From assembly GCA_963930655.1 (NCBI GenBank), contig OZ005603.1:27604201-27668200 (forward strand): a stretch of DNA of 64,000 nucleotides. The letters are read 5' to 3'. The position numbers and the translations under genes are program-made. Positions 35,030 through 48,095 of this stretch are shown here, one piece after another (within the stretch, counting starts at the first letter, position 1; every line of letters begins with the position of its first letter). The notes under the pieces are model-generated. The model was not told the origin of the DNA. It was given only the letters and a program-made list of their open reading frames with translations, and did no database searches. This stretch comes from Myrica gale (Eukaryota > Streptophyta > Magnoliopsida > Fagales > Myricaceae).

Positions 35030-35260
35030 ACTGTTATGAAGAGTTGTGATTGTAGATCTTTGGAGAAAAGAGTATAAATAATGTTTGAAAGATTTCATCT
35101 CATTTACACGCATAAAGAAAGCATTCTCTCAAGAATGATTATCTCTGTCAATTCTTCAAAGTTTTTCGCTGAAATTATAAGTATCAATGGATCTCATGAC
35201 TCAAGGTTAGTATCAATCCATGATCTTTGTTCTTACATTTGGTATCGGAGCAAAGGGTCA
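35030..35260 (+). other. Possible LTR/primer-binding-site relic
   Basis: TGGTATCGGAGC at 35240-35251 differs by one base from the tRNA-iMet primer-binding site used by the copia element. It follows a stretch with a TATA-like AGTATAAATAATG and ends ...TTCTTACA. This looks like one LTR end plus PBS of an old retrotransposon. No second LTR or coding remains were found. Confidence 0.35.
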
Positions 35261-36096
35261 TGAGATTTTCTATTTCGTGATTATTCAAAAAATATACGGT
35301 TTAATGCAACAATAGAAACGCAAATGCGAAAATTGTGAATTGCCGAATTCATAGATTGTTATTTCTAGATCTGTGTTGCATATTTTTTGAAACTCTGACA
35401 AACCGAACATATTTTTCTTTTTCGTTTGCATGTGAATTGCTGCTTCTTTTTCGTTTGCATGTGAAGCTTCCCGAATCTTTTTATCAATCGAAACCAAAAA
35501 TCCCCAAATTGCTAGCCCTAAGTTGCGAACTAGAAAGAACCCTAACCCCACATCAAACTTTTTGTGAACTAGTGAATAACGAAGAAAACGACTTGTATCA
35601 TCTTCTCTTCTGAAACCCATAGGGAGAAGAAAATCTCTCAGTCCCAAAATCCTAACTAAACCCCCGCCAAACCCCGTTATTTCCATCATATCCCCCGAAA
35701 CCAAAACCGAATCCGATAGCAAAACCCCACCCGAGACCCGCTTCACTCTCAAGTCTCCAATTGCCCAAATATCCTGCGAAAATCATGACGCAGATTTGGA
35801 AGAAGGCAATAAAGTCTAGGAATTTCGAGCCTCCGAGACCTCGAGGGAAAAGGAAAAATTTTCGGGCAGTTCTGTCCTGAAATATGGTGCGTACTTTGTT
35901 GGGATATTTGTGCCTCAAACAATTTGTGATGTTTGGGTCCAGGGAAATGCCAAGTCTGATAGAAAAGAAAGGAACTTCGATGATTCAGTTCCGATATTAG
36001 CGAAGACAACAAAGGGAAATTCTTGTTCAATAAAATGACGTTTATGCAAAAGAAAGGTTCTGGTCTGGTGCAACCAATGTCGCTTATCCACGTGAC

Positions 36097-37033
36097 CAGT
36101 GGCGGAACCAGGATTAAAATCTATGGGTGTCGAACTTTAAAGGCGAAATGACAAATTTTTTTTGTTTTCCTTCGTAATGCAAAACATTGTCTTAGAGTTA
36201 CAATGTCGACAATTAAGGGCTAAAAGTATTAAAAATATTAGAATACATGTATCGTACTATGTACTGCGACTGAGAGGTGACAATTGGATACTACGAGTTT
36301 GCATCTTCTGAAAATGTTGCAAAATGATTTCGTTCTCAATAGTTTTAAAAACTTCTTGCTCGATGCACACTAACATGCAATCATTCATCCAGTCATCTCT
36401 CATCCTATTACGCAAATCACTCTTGACGATCTAATTCAAGTTAATTCCCTACTTAATTCTAAAACTTTAGAACAAATTACAAATGATTATGATGGTTGAG
36501 GTCTTGATGCCACTAGGAGTTGTCTTTCTTACATTTTTTGGATACTATCACAACTAGGCCCTGTCTTTTTTCTTTCCCTTTTTCTTTTGACAAAAGTTTA
36601 CTGGGGATGCATTTGCAATTTACTTTCTCTAGGTTATATGAATTTAGAATTGAAAAGCATTCACATTCTCCAAAGCAACTTCCACACACAAAGCAACAAT
36701 TGATGGCAAACCATACTCTGAATAATAAAAACAAATTTACAGGATAAACAAGATTTAATAAAAGAGTTCCTTAGATAAATATATTCGTAAAGTGGTCAGA
36801 ACTTTGTTTTGGCCTATACAAGGATCCTAAACAAACACAACATTTTTTGAGGTCTCTAAAAAAATGAAAAAAAAATATTTTAGATCCGATACTCATTAAG
36901 TCTAGTTGGACTTGGACTTAATGAGTATCGGACCTAGACCAGCTTATGAAAAAAAACAAAAACAAATGTAATGTTTTTTGGCAATCTATGGGTAGCGGAC
37001 GCACTGGTTCGATACCCCCTGCGTCCGCCACTG
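36097..37033 (-). mobile_element. Non-autonomous hAT element with a transposase C-terminal relic, copy 1
   Basis: The element is bounded by CAGTGGCGGAACCAGG and the inverse of CAGTGGCGGACGCAGG. A perfect 8-bp duplication, CACGTGAC (36089-36096, 37034-37041), brackets it, as expected for hAT. On the minus strand near 36300-36420 a short run reads RNRMRDDWMNDCMLVCIE...IILQHFQKM. It resembles the C-terminal region of plant ZMYM1-like hAT transposases. A strong hairpin lies at 36882-36936 (arms around CCGATACTCATTAAGTC). It shares ends and interior with the copy at 48383-49576. Confidence 0.92.
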
Positions 37034-38299
37034 CACGTGACTCTGAAGTGGAAAGAAAAATTGAAGAAATTAGAACAATGGATATGGAGGCGAGGAAGAA
37101 TGACACGAAGGGGGTGAGGGAAGAGACTGAGGACGACGACATTTTGGACGTGGAGGGATAGACCCAAGTAACAAATGACGTTGGTAATTTAATCCAACAT
37201 TGGAATGTCGTGTCGCTGGGTTATTAGATCTAACGTGGTTCCCGTCAACCACGTATGCAAATTCTGTTGGTCTATTTGACGGCATGACCAATATAAAAAA
37301 TATTATAAACTCTAAAGATACCTAAGAGAAAATTACCTTAGAGACCGAGGTCAAACTCTAAGAACCCACAAAGTAATTTAGCCTTCGAAAGTTCGCTGTA
37401 CTAATGTCCCGTGAGCATAAGTACTCAATTGGGTTAGATTGGTAAGTCACTTAGTTAATTGGGCCTTACTACGCTCACGATTGTCATATTTTTAAATGGG
37501 CCGCCCGATCAATTAAACGAGGGGAGTTCTGGTCTTTTACGATGGGCTTTAAATCAGCCCAATAAAAGGCAATTTTTAATGTATCGTTTTTATTTTCGTT
37601 TAGGCCACATAATTTTGGTTTTAAGCATACAACTTAAAGGGAACTTGAGCTCAGTGTTAGAACCTGATTGCTTTCAAGGTTGTTTTTCTTTTTTTTAAAA
37701 AAACAAAGAATATGTCATTTATGTGGAATTTTTTTTCAAGTAAGAAAGGAAACTATGCACTAATCTTATATTCCGTTTACGACAGATCACCTTAAAATAA
37801 GTAGAGTGGTTTGGAACTTCAGAGTGTACACAAAACCTTAAAACATGTACAAAAATCCTCCCCACGCATACCATTGAAGAATTGTCGGAAAATGATCTTG
37901 GGTTTGACAGCTGACTGCAACTGTTTCCCAGACCAATCGATCTGTGCATAGACAGAGGAGTTTCTATGCAATTGCCTTGACTCTCTATACTATTATTAAT
38001 CTGTTTTCACTGCCAATAAATTGTCTACAGTAACGATTGCTGTGCCGACAGCTATTATGACGTGTAATATAACAGCAACGTTTTACAAAAAAAAAAAACA
38101 AAAATTGTTGCTGTAATAACCGTCAGAATGACATTCAATAAAAACAATTTTCCCATTCCTTTCTTCAAACAAACAGCTCAGCATTTTCACATACTTTAAT
38201 TTAATTTGTGCCTAGACTGACTTAACAGTAATATGGTATACTTTTTTTCAGACTAATAGTCCGAGAAACATCCAGTTGTCGGCCGCTAAAAGTCACTGA

Positions 38300-38486
38300 A
38301 TCTTTAACCCCCAACTTCTTCAAAAGACAGCGTCCTCAAAAGTAACTTGGATTTAAAAAAATCCACTTTGAAAGTAACCCGGAGATTATATATTAAGAGT
38401 TTGAAGTTCATAAAATTATTGGAGAACGTTTGGCCTTCAGAGAATATACATAGTAGAGCCTGGAGGATTAATTTGCTGGAGAAATT
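38300..38486 (+). promoter_or_regulatory. Upstream region of the thionin-like gene, duplicated at 34.3 kb
   Basis: Phrases in this stretch (CAACTTCTTCAAAAGACAG and ATCCACTTTGAAAGTAACCC) recur in the same order at about 34340-34480, upstream of the truncated paralogue. No clear TATA box could be assigned. Confidence 0.5.
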
Positions 38487-39039
38487 ATGGATGTAGTTCA
38501 TGGGATGAAATTGGTATGGATGATGATTATAGTGAAGATAGTTGTCGTGCTAGTTGTAGCGCTAGCCGATGACTCTCCCATTCCCTCTCCAGTTTCTCCT
38601 CTCCCTCCCGGTCCATTTGATCACCATGATCTTCCCCTTGATCAGCACGCAGATTTTAAAATCCCCAAACTGTCCAGTATCCACGTTCCCCCAAGAGTCC
38701 TAATTATAGGGTTGTGTATCATGGAGTGTCATAATACATGCAAAGCAGCAGGAACTCCAGTTTCCCATTTATACCAAGCCTGTATGTTATTTCACGTGGC
38801 CAAGATATGTCGCCCCTCTCGTTTAGACGTTGTCTCTAATTGCGCTCTTGGCTGTATAGCCACGACCGCCATCGACACTTCTAGTGCATATGGTATGAGA
38901 TTTCTAATCTCTCTCTCTGTTTCTTATAACTCCTACTGTCCCTTGTGACGATGATTATATGTTTATTTCTAATGTCACAGGTACGGATGAAGTAGAGGGC
39001 TATGTTGAAACATGCTACAAAAATTGCAGCAAAGATTAG
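38487..39039 (+). CDS. Secreted Cys-rich thionin-like protein
   Basis: Two exons (38487-38892, 38981-39039; GT-AG intron of 88 bp) encode 154 aa. A hydrophobic signal peptide (about residues 7-28) is followed by a Pro-rich linker (PIPSPVSPLPPGPF) and a Cys-rich domain. The Cys pattern is C-x3-C-x3-C, C-x8-C and C-x3-C, then C-x3-C in exon 2 (ETCYKNCSKD). This layout fits the plant thionin-like family of small secreted peptides, some linked to defence or reproduction. The assignment rests on Cys spacing and exon structure only; function is unknown. The start could also be at the Met of MKLVW. Two paralogue fragments lie upstream, at 31.3 and 34.6 kb. As I recall, no such gene lies between RUS5 and TAAC in Arabidopsis. 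Confidence 0.75.
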
Positions 39040-41431
39040 TATCTAAATGTCTTTACTATTTATTGCACTTTAATGAAAAATAAAATAAAACGAGGCATAT
39101 ATATATATATATGTATGTACGTAGTACTCGATCCGCGTGGAAGAAGTTAAATGTAATGCAGTGGTGGATATATACGTACGTTGCATGCATTGAGCATGGT
39201 TATTAATTAATTACTACGTCCAGTATATTTCTGCTTATATGGTCATTTTGCCATCAATGATATTATAAAATATTGACATCTAAAGAAATAGTAGAAATGT
39301 CGAATTCTAAGGATTTCGCATGGCAGTAAATAAATAAATAAAATAAACAATTGGATTTTCAGTTATCGATCACGTACAATATTGTCATCTAAGGAAAACC
39401 CCATTTCTTTTTCTTCTTTCGGGGAATAACCCATTTCAAAAGGATATATATATCCACTTGCCATGCCAGCCCCGAAAATGAATTATTAATGTTTGACTTA
39501 AAAGCAACTATATATCTATTATTTACTTACCTATTTAAACTAAATGAAGTCATGACCCATGCACGATGCATGCAGGCTGCATCTTTGCTATGCTACAGAA
39601 GAGTTTGTCTAAATTTCAATAATCCCAAGGATCTTATAAATTGCTTTGGGCCGAATAGAGCTTAACTTCGGTCCCTGGCTTTCTTTGCCGCATAGTATCA
39701 AACATGTAATAGGGAACTTAACATGAATGCAAACGCTGGCGAAGAACGAAATGAAGTCAGACGCTGGGGAAATTTTGAACCCTATCTTCGTTTCATGCCC
39801 TAATTTCTAGTGATGCAATACGATTATACGAATTCGAATGGGATTTACCATTGGGTCTTCTTAGTTTGAAAGTTCGCCTTGGGCTGATGGGCCATGACTA
39901 GAACATCTGATCTAGCACACTTAATTGGGCCTTGACTGCGCCTTCAATTGTTGGACTGTTAAATGGACCAATATAATCTGCCCTTTGTTAAACGAGAGGG
40001 AGGTTTTGGTCTTTCATTAAGGCTTTAAATCATCCAATAAAACGCAGGCTATAATTCAGTATAAATCAAGCTAATAAGTTCTGGACTTCCAAGTTTAGTT
40101 CACTATTTTTATTTTAAGCATAAAAGGAACAATTGAGCTCAATGTCAAACCTGATTATTTCTTCCAGGATGATTCCTTTTAATAAATAAATAAAAGATGT
40201 GTCAATTATATGCAACTACCTCACTATATTATAGACCAAAATTAATTTTGGCCTAAGTTTCAAAATTTGCGTTTTTATGTTTCGAACATAATGAATTCTC
40301 GTATTATGTTTGATTTGACATTTAAATCACATGCGAAAAGATCAAAATGTCCCTAAAAAATTATTAAAAATATTTTAAAAATAAATAATTATATAAAAAT
40401 AAATAATATATTTTAAAAAAATATTGAAATTCTATTTCAATTTTCAGTAATCTATTTTTTATTTTTTTTATTGATTTTTTTATAAAAAAATTAAACGAAT
40501 AATATTTCAATCATTTTGTATGTTTTTCATTGACAATCTTTGAAATATAAGTGGCATTAATCGCTGACTTGAATCTTAGGGTGACGAGATTGATTTTAGT
40601 CTATTAAGTTGTACCATAACATTACTCCTTAAAACGTAAATATGTTGTAGCTCATGCAAGGTGACAAATCACGGAAGTACGACAGTTTTACGAATATATG
40701 GTCTAGGACTAGAATTTGGACGGAATTTTTTCCTCCCCTTATAAAACAAAGTGGCTCTCGCTGGAGTGCAAAAACAAGGGTAGCGTCTGTCACCATATAC
40801 GCGTAATTAAGATGAAGGATTTTTATAATGTGCCTACGAAAAGAAAATTTATTCGACACCGCGTAGGAGTACAACTTTAGCCCATAAACAAGAGAAACAC
40901 ATGTTATGAATATAGGCATATACATTAGTAATCCTCATTTGCATAAGTACTACTTTCACTTATGATTATAATGCTAAAGTTATTAGAGGGAAGTGTTGTA
41001 TAGCTTAAGTATTGAAACATGAAATGATCACCATGTTATTATGCATGAGTCGTCGGTCATCTCCAATTATATAGGCATTACAACAAATAGGAAACGTTCG
41101 AGGTAAGCATAACTGCCCGTGTCACAAGAAAGATTCCCTCTGGACAATGCAAAACATTTAAGATAAGCAGGATGGAACAGCCCAATCAGAGGAGCCTCAA
41201 GAAGTTTTCGGCAGATAGTCATTGATCCTCACCAGGAACAGGCATTTTGGTGGAAAATCAATTCCACATGAATTTGGCACCCTAATCCCTATCTACTACA
41301 AAAAATACATCCCTGGGATTTTCTCACGTCTCAAAAATTATTAGATACAAAACCACTGGAACTTTTCACAAACACAATCTCCAAAAGGAAAATGTGTAGG
41401 TGAATAATGCTTGTATGACTACATAATGACA
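39040..41431. other. Intergenic region between the thionin-like gene and TAAC
   Basis: It is AT-rich with a short (TA)n run near 39099 and no recognisable gene. The last 200-300 bp before 41432 are expected to hold the TAAC 3' UTR. A 98-codon minus-strand frame (40629-40925) resembles nothing I know. Confidence 0.45.
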
Positions 41432-44400
41432 TCAAATCCCCAAGCCGGTTTCATTACCGGAATTCTGGTGGTTTTTACTGCGGTTTTCCTCCAAGATTCT
41501 CTGAAACTCTTTCTCACTGGCGGAGATTAGGCGTTTAACAATGTCAAAGGTGGTAAGCCTAATGCTGCAGTAAGAAGAAAAAAGGACCTATGTAAGAAGT
41601 TGAGAAACAATGACAATGGAGTAGAAACTGGAGATAATAATCAACTCAATTGTGCAGTAAGTGTGAGTGGAATTTTATAACTGAAAGAACGAATGAGAAG
41701 GGAGATTTTCATCCCTATCATGGAACTACGACGAGATGTGACCGCAAAACCTACAACTGTGTGGAGTCTAAACAATAAAAGTCATCCTCTATGCAAATAG
41801 CACACAGAAGATAATGGAAAAACCAAAACAACAATATGATTGCTTTTCCATGGGAATTACAAAGTGCATTTGTTCTCTACAAAATGTAAAAGAAATTTTT
41901 AATATCGATATATTTTTCCCTGCTTCATGGAAGCACTTGAAAAAAAAAATGAAGCAAAGTTCGTATCAACTTCACAAAAACTCAGCCAAAGCCCTATTGT
42001 AACTAACCAATACAAGATTTGATCCAATGGTACGTAAAATGTAAATAAAACTACTCTTAATGTCACCTGCTACTTGGAAGGGTTTTCAAAGCACTGGGAA
42101 CAAAACCCCGGTACAAGCCAATTATTCCATCACGTGCCAGTATACCTGCAGAATAAAATATTCTCATATACAATGCCCTTGGCAATAGCTGTAAAACTTA
42201 AACATATGGACGGACAAATGACCACACGGGACTTCATGTTTGTGCAATCATCGAATGTTCTGCAAATATCAACAGCTGAAGGCATCCAAAGTCTTCTCCA
42301 TAGCTCTCTCTCTCTCTCGGTTTGATCATTACGTTTGTGCAATCATGGAATGGTAAGTTCATACATAAAATAGGCTACATGCACACAAAAGTTAACAACC
42401 CTGGCCAACTACTCAAAACAACAATTTCAAGGATGGGGGCACAAAAAAGAAAAAACAAACAAGTGACAAACACTATGCAGATAAGGGTTTGGCCAAATTT
42501 ATTTTCGACTAAGCATGTATCCTACAAGGGGAAGTAGGGTTAGGTGCCAAAATTATCTACAATTGTTAAGCCACTCACTGTCTTAACTTTGAACCTAATT
42601 CACAAGAAAAACTATTATGCATAACCATGAAACAGATTGTCTTTACTAGTTTAGACCCTCCTCTATATTGCACTTAATGATGTCTGTTAATATCAATCTT
42701 TTGTACCGTGAGTGTAATGCCAACTCCTCACCTTCAAAGGAATGCAGCACAGTCTTGTAAGGTGTACCCTTCATTTGCATCTGTCTTCTTATGGTGTCCA
42801 AAGGATAGCATGTGACTGTGGCTAGAGAAGCTGATACTATAGCAGTTATAAGAGATGTTTCGGTCCGCTTTTGATATTTCTCTGGCAAGGACTTCTTCAC
42901 CCTAGAATTCACAGAATATAGCAATGTCTAATTTACAGCATTACACTGCATTTTCCCTTCAATATGCTATAGAAAAGTGAAGTATCAGCAGACTCACAAG
43001 TCAAAAACGCAAAAATTCACGGCAATATAAGGGGCTATTCCAAGAAGGGAGGGTCCAAGACCATAGAAAAAAGATGCAAATCCTTCCTCTCTCAGCATGT
43101 TTAATGCAACCTGGAAACAACACACCAATAGTCACCCTCAATTGGAAAGACATCTTGTCATATAAACAACAAGCAGGCTAATCATACCTCAGACATAGTT
43201 CGGCATCCTGGTTCAACTGCTAACCGCAACCTCAGGACATCTAAGGGATATGTTATCTACAGAGATGAAAAGCTTTAAAATGCATGCTGATGCTCAGAAC
43301 ATGTACCACGAGAATAAGTGACACGACATAACTTACAAAAGTGGATGTCATGCCAGCACAAGCACCTGCTGCAAGTCTTCCAATAACAGAAAGCTCCCCA
43401 TCCTTTCCGCTAAAAAGTTTCTGGAAGGTCAAATAAGAACATTTAGTTTTTGAGATATTTTAGAGTTCTAAGATTTGCTTAAACAGAGTTTTGGAACAAC
43501 CTTGTAAGTTTCGTAAGCAAAAAGCTGGACGGCACTGTAAGGTATGACCCGTATCACCTGCAAAATTTGAACAGAAGTTCTGAATGAAATGTAAGTCAAC
43601 AAAGCCTCATGAATTGTTCTTGGAGAATAAATAAGGGGGAACAAGAAATGGAAAGCTCTGAAAACCTGAGGTAGATTGCCTTTCCAGTACCCTCTGATCC
43701 CTTCTTCCTTCTTAATTAATGTTATGGCCTGCACTTCAAGCGTTATTGAGATGAGACAGCTAAAGGATATCAACCTAGATTTTCATAGGATGGTAAACTA
43801 GGCATCTCCAGCAAACATATACAATCTGCATAAATTATCACATAATAGAGCTGTTTCCATTAGTGGTAGAACCAAACAAGTTGCAGAACCAAACCACTTT
43901 ATCTATCAGGTAGTGTTCTTTCAGCCATTTAATTCTCATTGATTTCCTCTATATTAGATGCTACTGGACTAAACTCCACCAGAACTATTTTCTAAGACAT
44001 AAATGGAATCACACAAGCTCCCAGCCCTAATGCCACAAAATTAAAACAGAAGACATAAATCATTTAATAAAACTATAACCCTGATCACAACCTTTCTCTT
44101 GTTTAAGGGTATGAAACAAAATTGAAGAGAGAAGATTGGAGAGATAGGATCTGATGAGTGTGCAGCCTTAGAAAACGGCTAGTTGATCCAACAACTCTCA
44201 CGATATTCTTTTTGTTAGAATTGAAACATAAAACAAGGAAAAGACCAGCAACAGAACCAGCTTTCCCTTATTCTCCACTGATACGGGGTTTGCAATGGAA
44301 ATTGACTTCTCAATTCAACTATGTCAGGAGCAGTCATTTCTTAAGCACACACTAGCACCAACAAAGTAGTGCATGCTTCCTACTCATTAAAATGTCCCAC

Positions 44401-45705
44401 TTCTTATGTTGGTCATGAGCTACGAATCACTACTCAAACCCTGGACCTAATCTTTAAGACTACACTGGTTAATGATGGCCATGGGAGAAGTCTTTTGGAA
44501 GTTTTTTTAGAGTCTATTGCAGGGGGAGAAGGTCATCCCGTACTGCATTTCCTTTGGTCCCACTTGGTTGGGAGTGGTCATACAAAAGATATTAAACTTA
44601 GCACCAATATAGACCAAGTTTACGTTCTCAACCTTGAGGATATTTATGTCGACAATCATTGGCAAATTGTCTGCTCAAGTTACAGTGTTCCTAGGTTTCC
44701 CCAAATAAGATCTAGAACAAAAAAACTAATACACTACAGTATTATAGGATTAAAATTGGCTGCAATATATATTAATGATTAGTTTTCTGACCTCAAAGTA
44801 CTAGACGGCGATTTGATAGGGTATCATGTTTTTTTTTTTGATAAGCTTGATAGGGTATCATGTTGAACCCTTTTTATTGAAAGGGAGGGTTTGAGGGCTA
44901 GTTAAATGATTACGTTCAGGCTTTTCCATCAGTTTTCTGAGCGAATTGGGAATTTAAGCATGAATTCAGATATTGGAAGGGAAACAGAACACGTTTATCA
45001 TAGCCCATATAAATTTGAAGCAGGTACAAAGGATACCCTATAAGTATTCGATAACGAGAATGTCAATATCAACCATGACATTTAAGGAACCATCTCAAAC
45101 CTCGATGAAGCCAATTGCTTTCTTAGCACTTTCTTGCCCAACTCGAACCCCATGAGTCTGCGACAAAATCACAGGTCGTTATTAAAGTACTGAGAAATCC
45201 CAAGTGTACTAGCAAATACCTAGTTTTAACAATATAAGTTCCTCTATGCATGTTATCGTTAAATTTAATTTCTATCAAGACACACTACATTTTATCCTAC
45301 GGTTTCGCAGCGTAACAAAATTGAATTACAACCTATACAATGTGGGTAAAGAACCTGCATAAGGAGCTTGATACGTTCAAGAGGAGCCGTAAATGTCTTG
45401 GCAGCGGCGCCGGCGATGGAGCCGGCAGTGAACAGCGCGAGTTCTTTGGGCACGTAAGCGACAATAGCTAACGGATGCTTTAGGAGCTGAGCAGAAGTCG
45501 GCTCGTACTCCCTTTGGTGGCTCTTTTCCGCCACCGAAACGCAGGCGAAATTGCAATGACTGCCACTCGCACCACTGCCCGTACAGCTGAGCCGTGCGGT
45601 TTTCCATAGCGGTTCCTGGTCCGCGGTCCACGGGAGACCATAATTGGAGCTTTCGCTGAGAAATGGAATATTCCGGTAGACCAATACGGCTTTCTCCTCT
45701 CTCAT
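41432..45705 (-). CDS. TAAC: Plastid ADP,ATP carrier (mitochondrial carrier family), TAAC-type
   Basis: This carrier exchanges adenine nucleotides (also reported for PAPS/PAP) across the plastid envelope and thylakoid membranes. Ten exons join in phase to 391 aa: 45355-45705, 45101-45157, 43666-43728, 43501-43557, 43337-43420, 43188-43256, 42998-43110, 42732-42901, 42067-42145 and 41432-41564. The N-terminal extension of about 80 residues starts MREEKAVLV and suits a transit peptide. Three carrier repeats carry the PxDxxR-type signatures: APLERIKLLM (about 107-116), YPLDVLRLRL (about 207-216) and YPLDTIRRQM (about 297-306). GYWKGNLPQ, PYSAVQLFAYE and GLYRGFVP are typical of the family. Introns are GT-AG; intron 2 (1.4 kb) is the longest. 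Plastid targeting is inferred from family and N-terminus. TAAC is preferred over the related envelope carrier because of gene order. Confidence 0.94.
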
Positions 45706-48095
45706 GGTTCAAAAGGAAATGAAACGTTTGGTAGGGGCAGAAAGGAGATAAGGCTCGGGGGCGAGGAACTCGCAGTCTGCAGAGGGATGAGAGGGGAGCA
45801 AGTACGAAAAAATGGGCATAAAAAAAAAAACTAAATAGGAAAAAACGGATCTTGGCTCCTGGTTCTCCAAAGTCCAAATATAGAAAACTCCTTTTTCAAA
45901 TCTTTTTGGGCCCACTGATCCCATAAACATAAACAAAATTTCTCCCCTGTTTTTTTCTTCTTCTGAATGATCAGCTATTAATGTATTATTCATTGATTTC
46001 TTTATTTCTCTATCCGTCTATAAATGCACTGACCGCATAAAAAAATTATAAATTAATAAATAAAGTTACAAATTAATTAATAGAGATAAATACAACATTA
46101 GTGCATATAATTTACTCCAAAATCAGATAAATTCTTAAATTTTAAAATGCATAAAATTAACCCCTAAAATTTAAAATTTATCATGACTTTAGTCTTTGGG
46201 GCATTTCATGAATGATTTTAAATTTTAAGGACTAATATTATGTGTTTCAAAATTTAAGAATTTATTTAATTTTAAAATAAATCACATGAATAATATTGTA
46301 TTTATCCCTAATTAATATGATAAAATTTTAGTTAAAATAAGTTTTTTCTATCCGTCCCAATCTATTTTCATTTACTGCTAGTAGACTATGGGTCTATACT
46401 CACTCTATAGTAGACTACGGGTCTACTTGAACGAGTAGGATTTAATTATACAAGCGAGATTCTGTGGTTAGTGCTTCATCCCAGCGCCCACATCCATCCA
46501 ACTAACCGGTTATACAGCTCTTCCGTTTTACACCAACCAACTAACAAATTCCTTACCTACCCAAAATTTATTTAGGCATAAATGCACCAATTTTCATGAC
46601 ATGAGAAAATTATAAATTAATAAATAAATTTACAAATCAGTCAATATGATAAAATTTTCGTTAAAAAAGGCTTTTTTTTTTGTCCATCCCTATCTCTTTC
46701 TCCAACTGATGATTATGGGGTCTACTTGAACACTGACAGTGTTTTGTAGTTGATGCTTACTAACATCTGTAGTTGGTGAAAGAGACGGAGATAAACGAAA
46801 ATATATATTTTTAAAAAGAACCTTATTACAATAATTAATTTGTAACTTTTTTTATACTGCATGGATTGAAGTTGTACTTAGTCCTATTATATATATACAT
46901 ATAATTTCACATCTTCAAATTATGGGATAATTTCACTTTCGATTCGAGATACTAATTTTGTCATGTTACCACTCAGAACGACAAAAATTTCATCGATGTA
47001 TGCCTTTTAATTAAATCATACAGTTGACCGGAGCAAAAAATAGGTAATGTAAAACGTTGACGATCAAATTCTATCTAAATTTTAGTTATTTTGAAGGTCA
47101 ATATGATAAACATTGTAATTTTGATTCCAAAGTGATATTAAGTCATAATGCGAGAGACATATATCGACAATATATATATATATATATATATATTTTTGCT
47201 TTCCCAAGACATTTGAAACAAAAGCAACCAACAACCGCAAGTGCTGCCAATTGCGGGCTCTAGTTGGGCTCTATCCGTCGTTGAACGTGCATATTTAGAT
47301 GGGTTTTGGTACTTGAGCCCGCAAAAGCAACCCAATAAGAAAAAAGCATTCCTCTACGGTGGGCCGTTATAAATGGAACAGAAACTAACCGCAATCAGAA
47401 AGGAGGAAATCTTTAGAATGAAAAAATTAACTGTCGGCTGTCTGGTTGAAGCAATGGCAATGGAGCAACTGGAATCGAAACTACATACTAAAACGTTGGT
47501 ATAGTCATGGTTGCCTGGGAAGATAAAACCTAACCAGTAGAAGCTTTGAAGCACAGAATTTAACTGCAAACCCTACAATAGCAATTTATTGATTTTGTAT
47601 TATTGCGGTACAAGAAGCAATCCAACCCTTATGCGATATGCCACCACCCTTAATCTGGGCATTTATATGGATCAAAACTCTCGGACAAAAACTTTCTAAG
47701 AGATCTATACAAGACCACATATAGCCAGTCGTCATCAAGCTTCGATGTTCCAATATCTCAACTTTAGAGGCACGACAACTTTCGTCTAGAAGCAAAAAGA
47801 AAAGAAAAGAAAAGAAAACGCTGAACTGTTGGCTTTCCGACGGGCGAGAGTCCATCAAAATCGAAGAATAACAAATCTTGCTAAATCTGTCTGGAGTTTC
47901 AATGGAGCAATCGGCCCTATCTGGGGAGTGAAACGAAAGGCCGAAGAAGCCTGTATTCAACTTGCCCGTTTAAGTTAATTTGATAAATCCTTATATAATT
48001 AATTACCAACCATGTTAAGGATTTTATGTAAATTAATGAATTAGCCCAGAACATAAAAAGAGAATACCTTTAAGCTCTGAAGACTGCTTCAGTTG
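45706..48095. other. Intergenic region between TAAC and CAX, with partially repeated AT-rich blocks
   Basis: The first 300 bp are the likely TAAC leader and promoter. Between 46040 and 46710 AT-rich phrases recur: TTATAAATTAATAAATAAA at 46046 and 46612, and AATATGATAAAATTTT at about 46315 and 46642. A (TA)n run lies at 47168-47192. The 124-codon minus-strand frame at 47586-47960 may lie in the CAX 3' UTR; it has no recognised domain. Confidence 0.5.

Noticed and set aside
44369-44782. 137-codon plus-strand frame inside TAAC intron 2
   Set aside because: No recognisable domain, antisense to a well-defined gene, and no splice or start support. A transposon relic in the intron is possible but was not shown.
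46040-46710. Possible MITE from repeated AT-rich phrases
   Set aside because: The repeats are direct, partial and low-complexity; no inverted ends or target duplication were found.
47586-47960. 124-codon minus-strand frame downstream of CAX
   Set aside because: No domain recognised; probably 3' UTR or intergenic DNA of the CAX gene.
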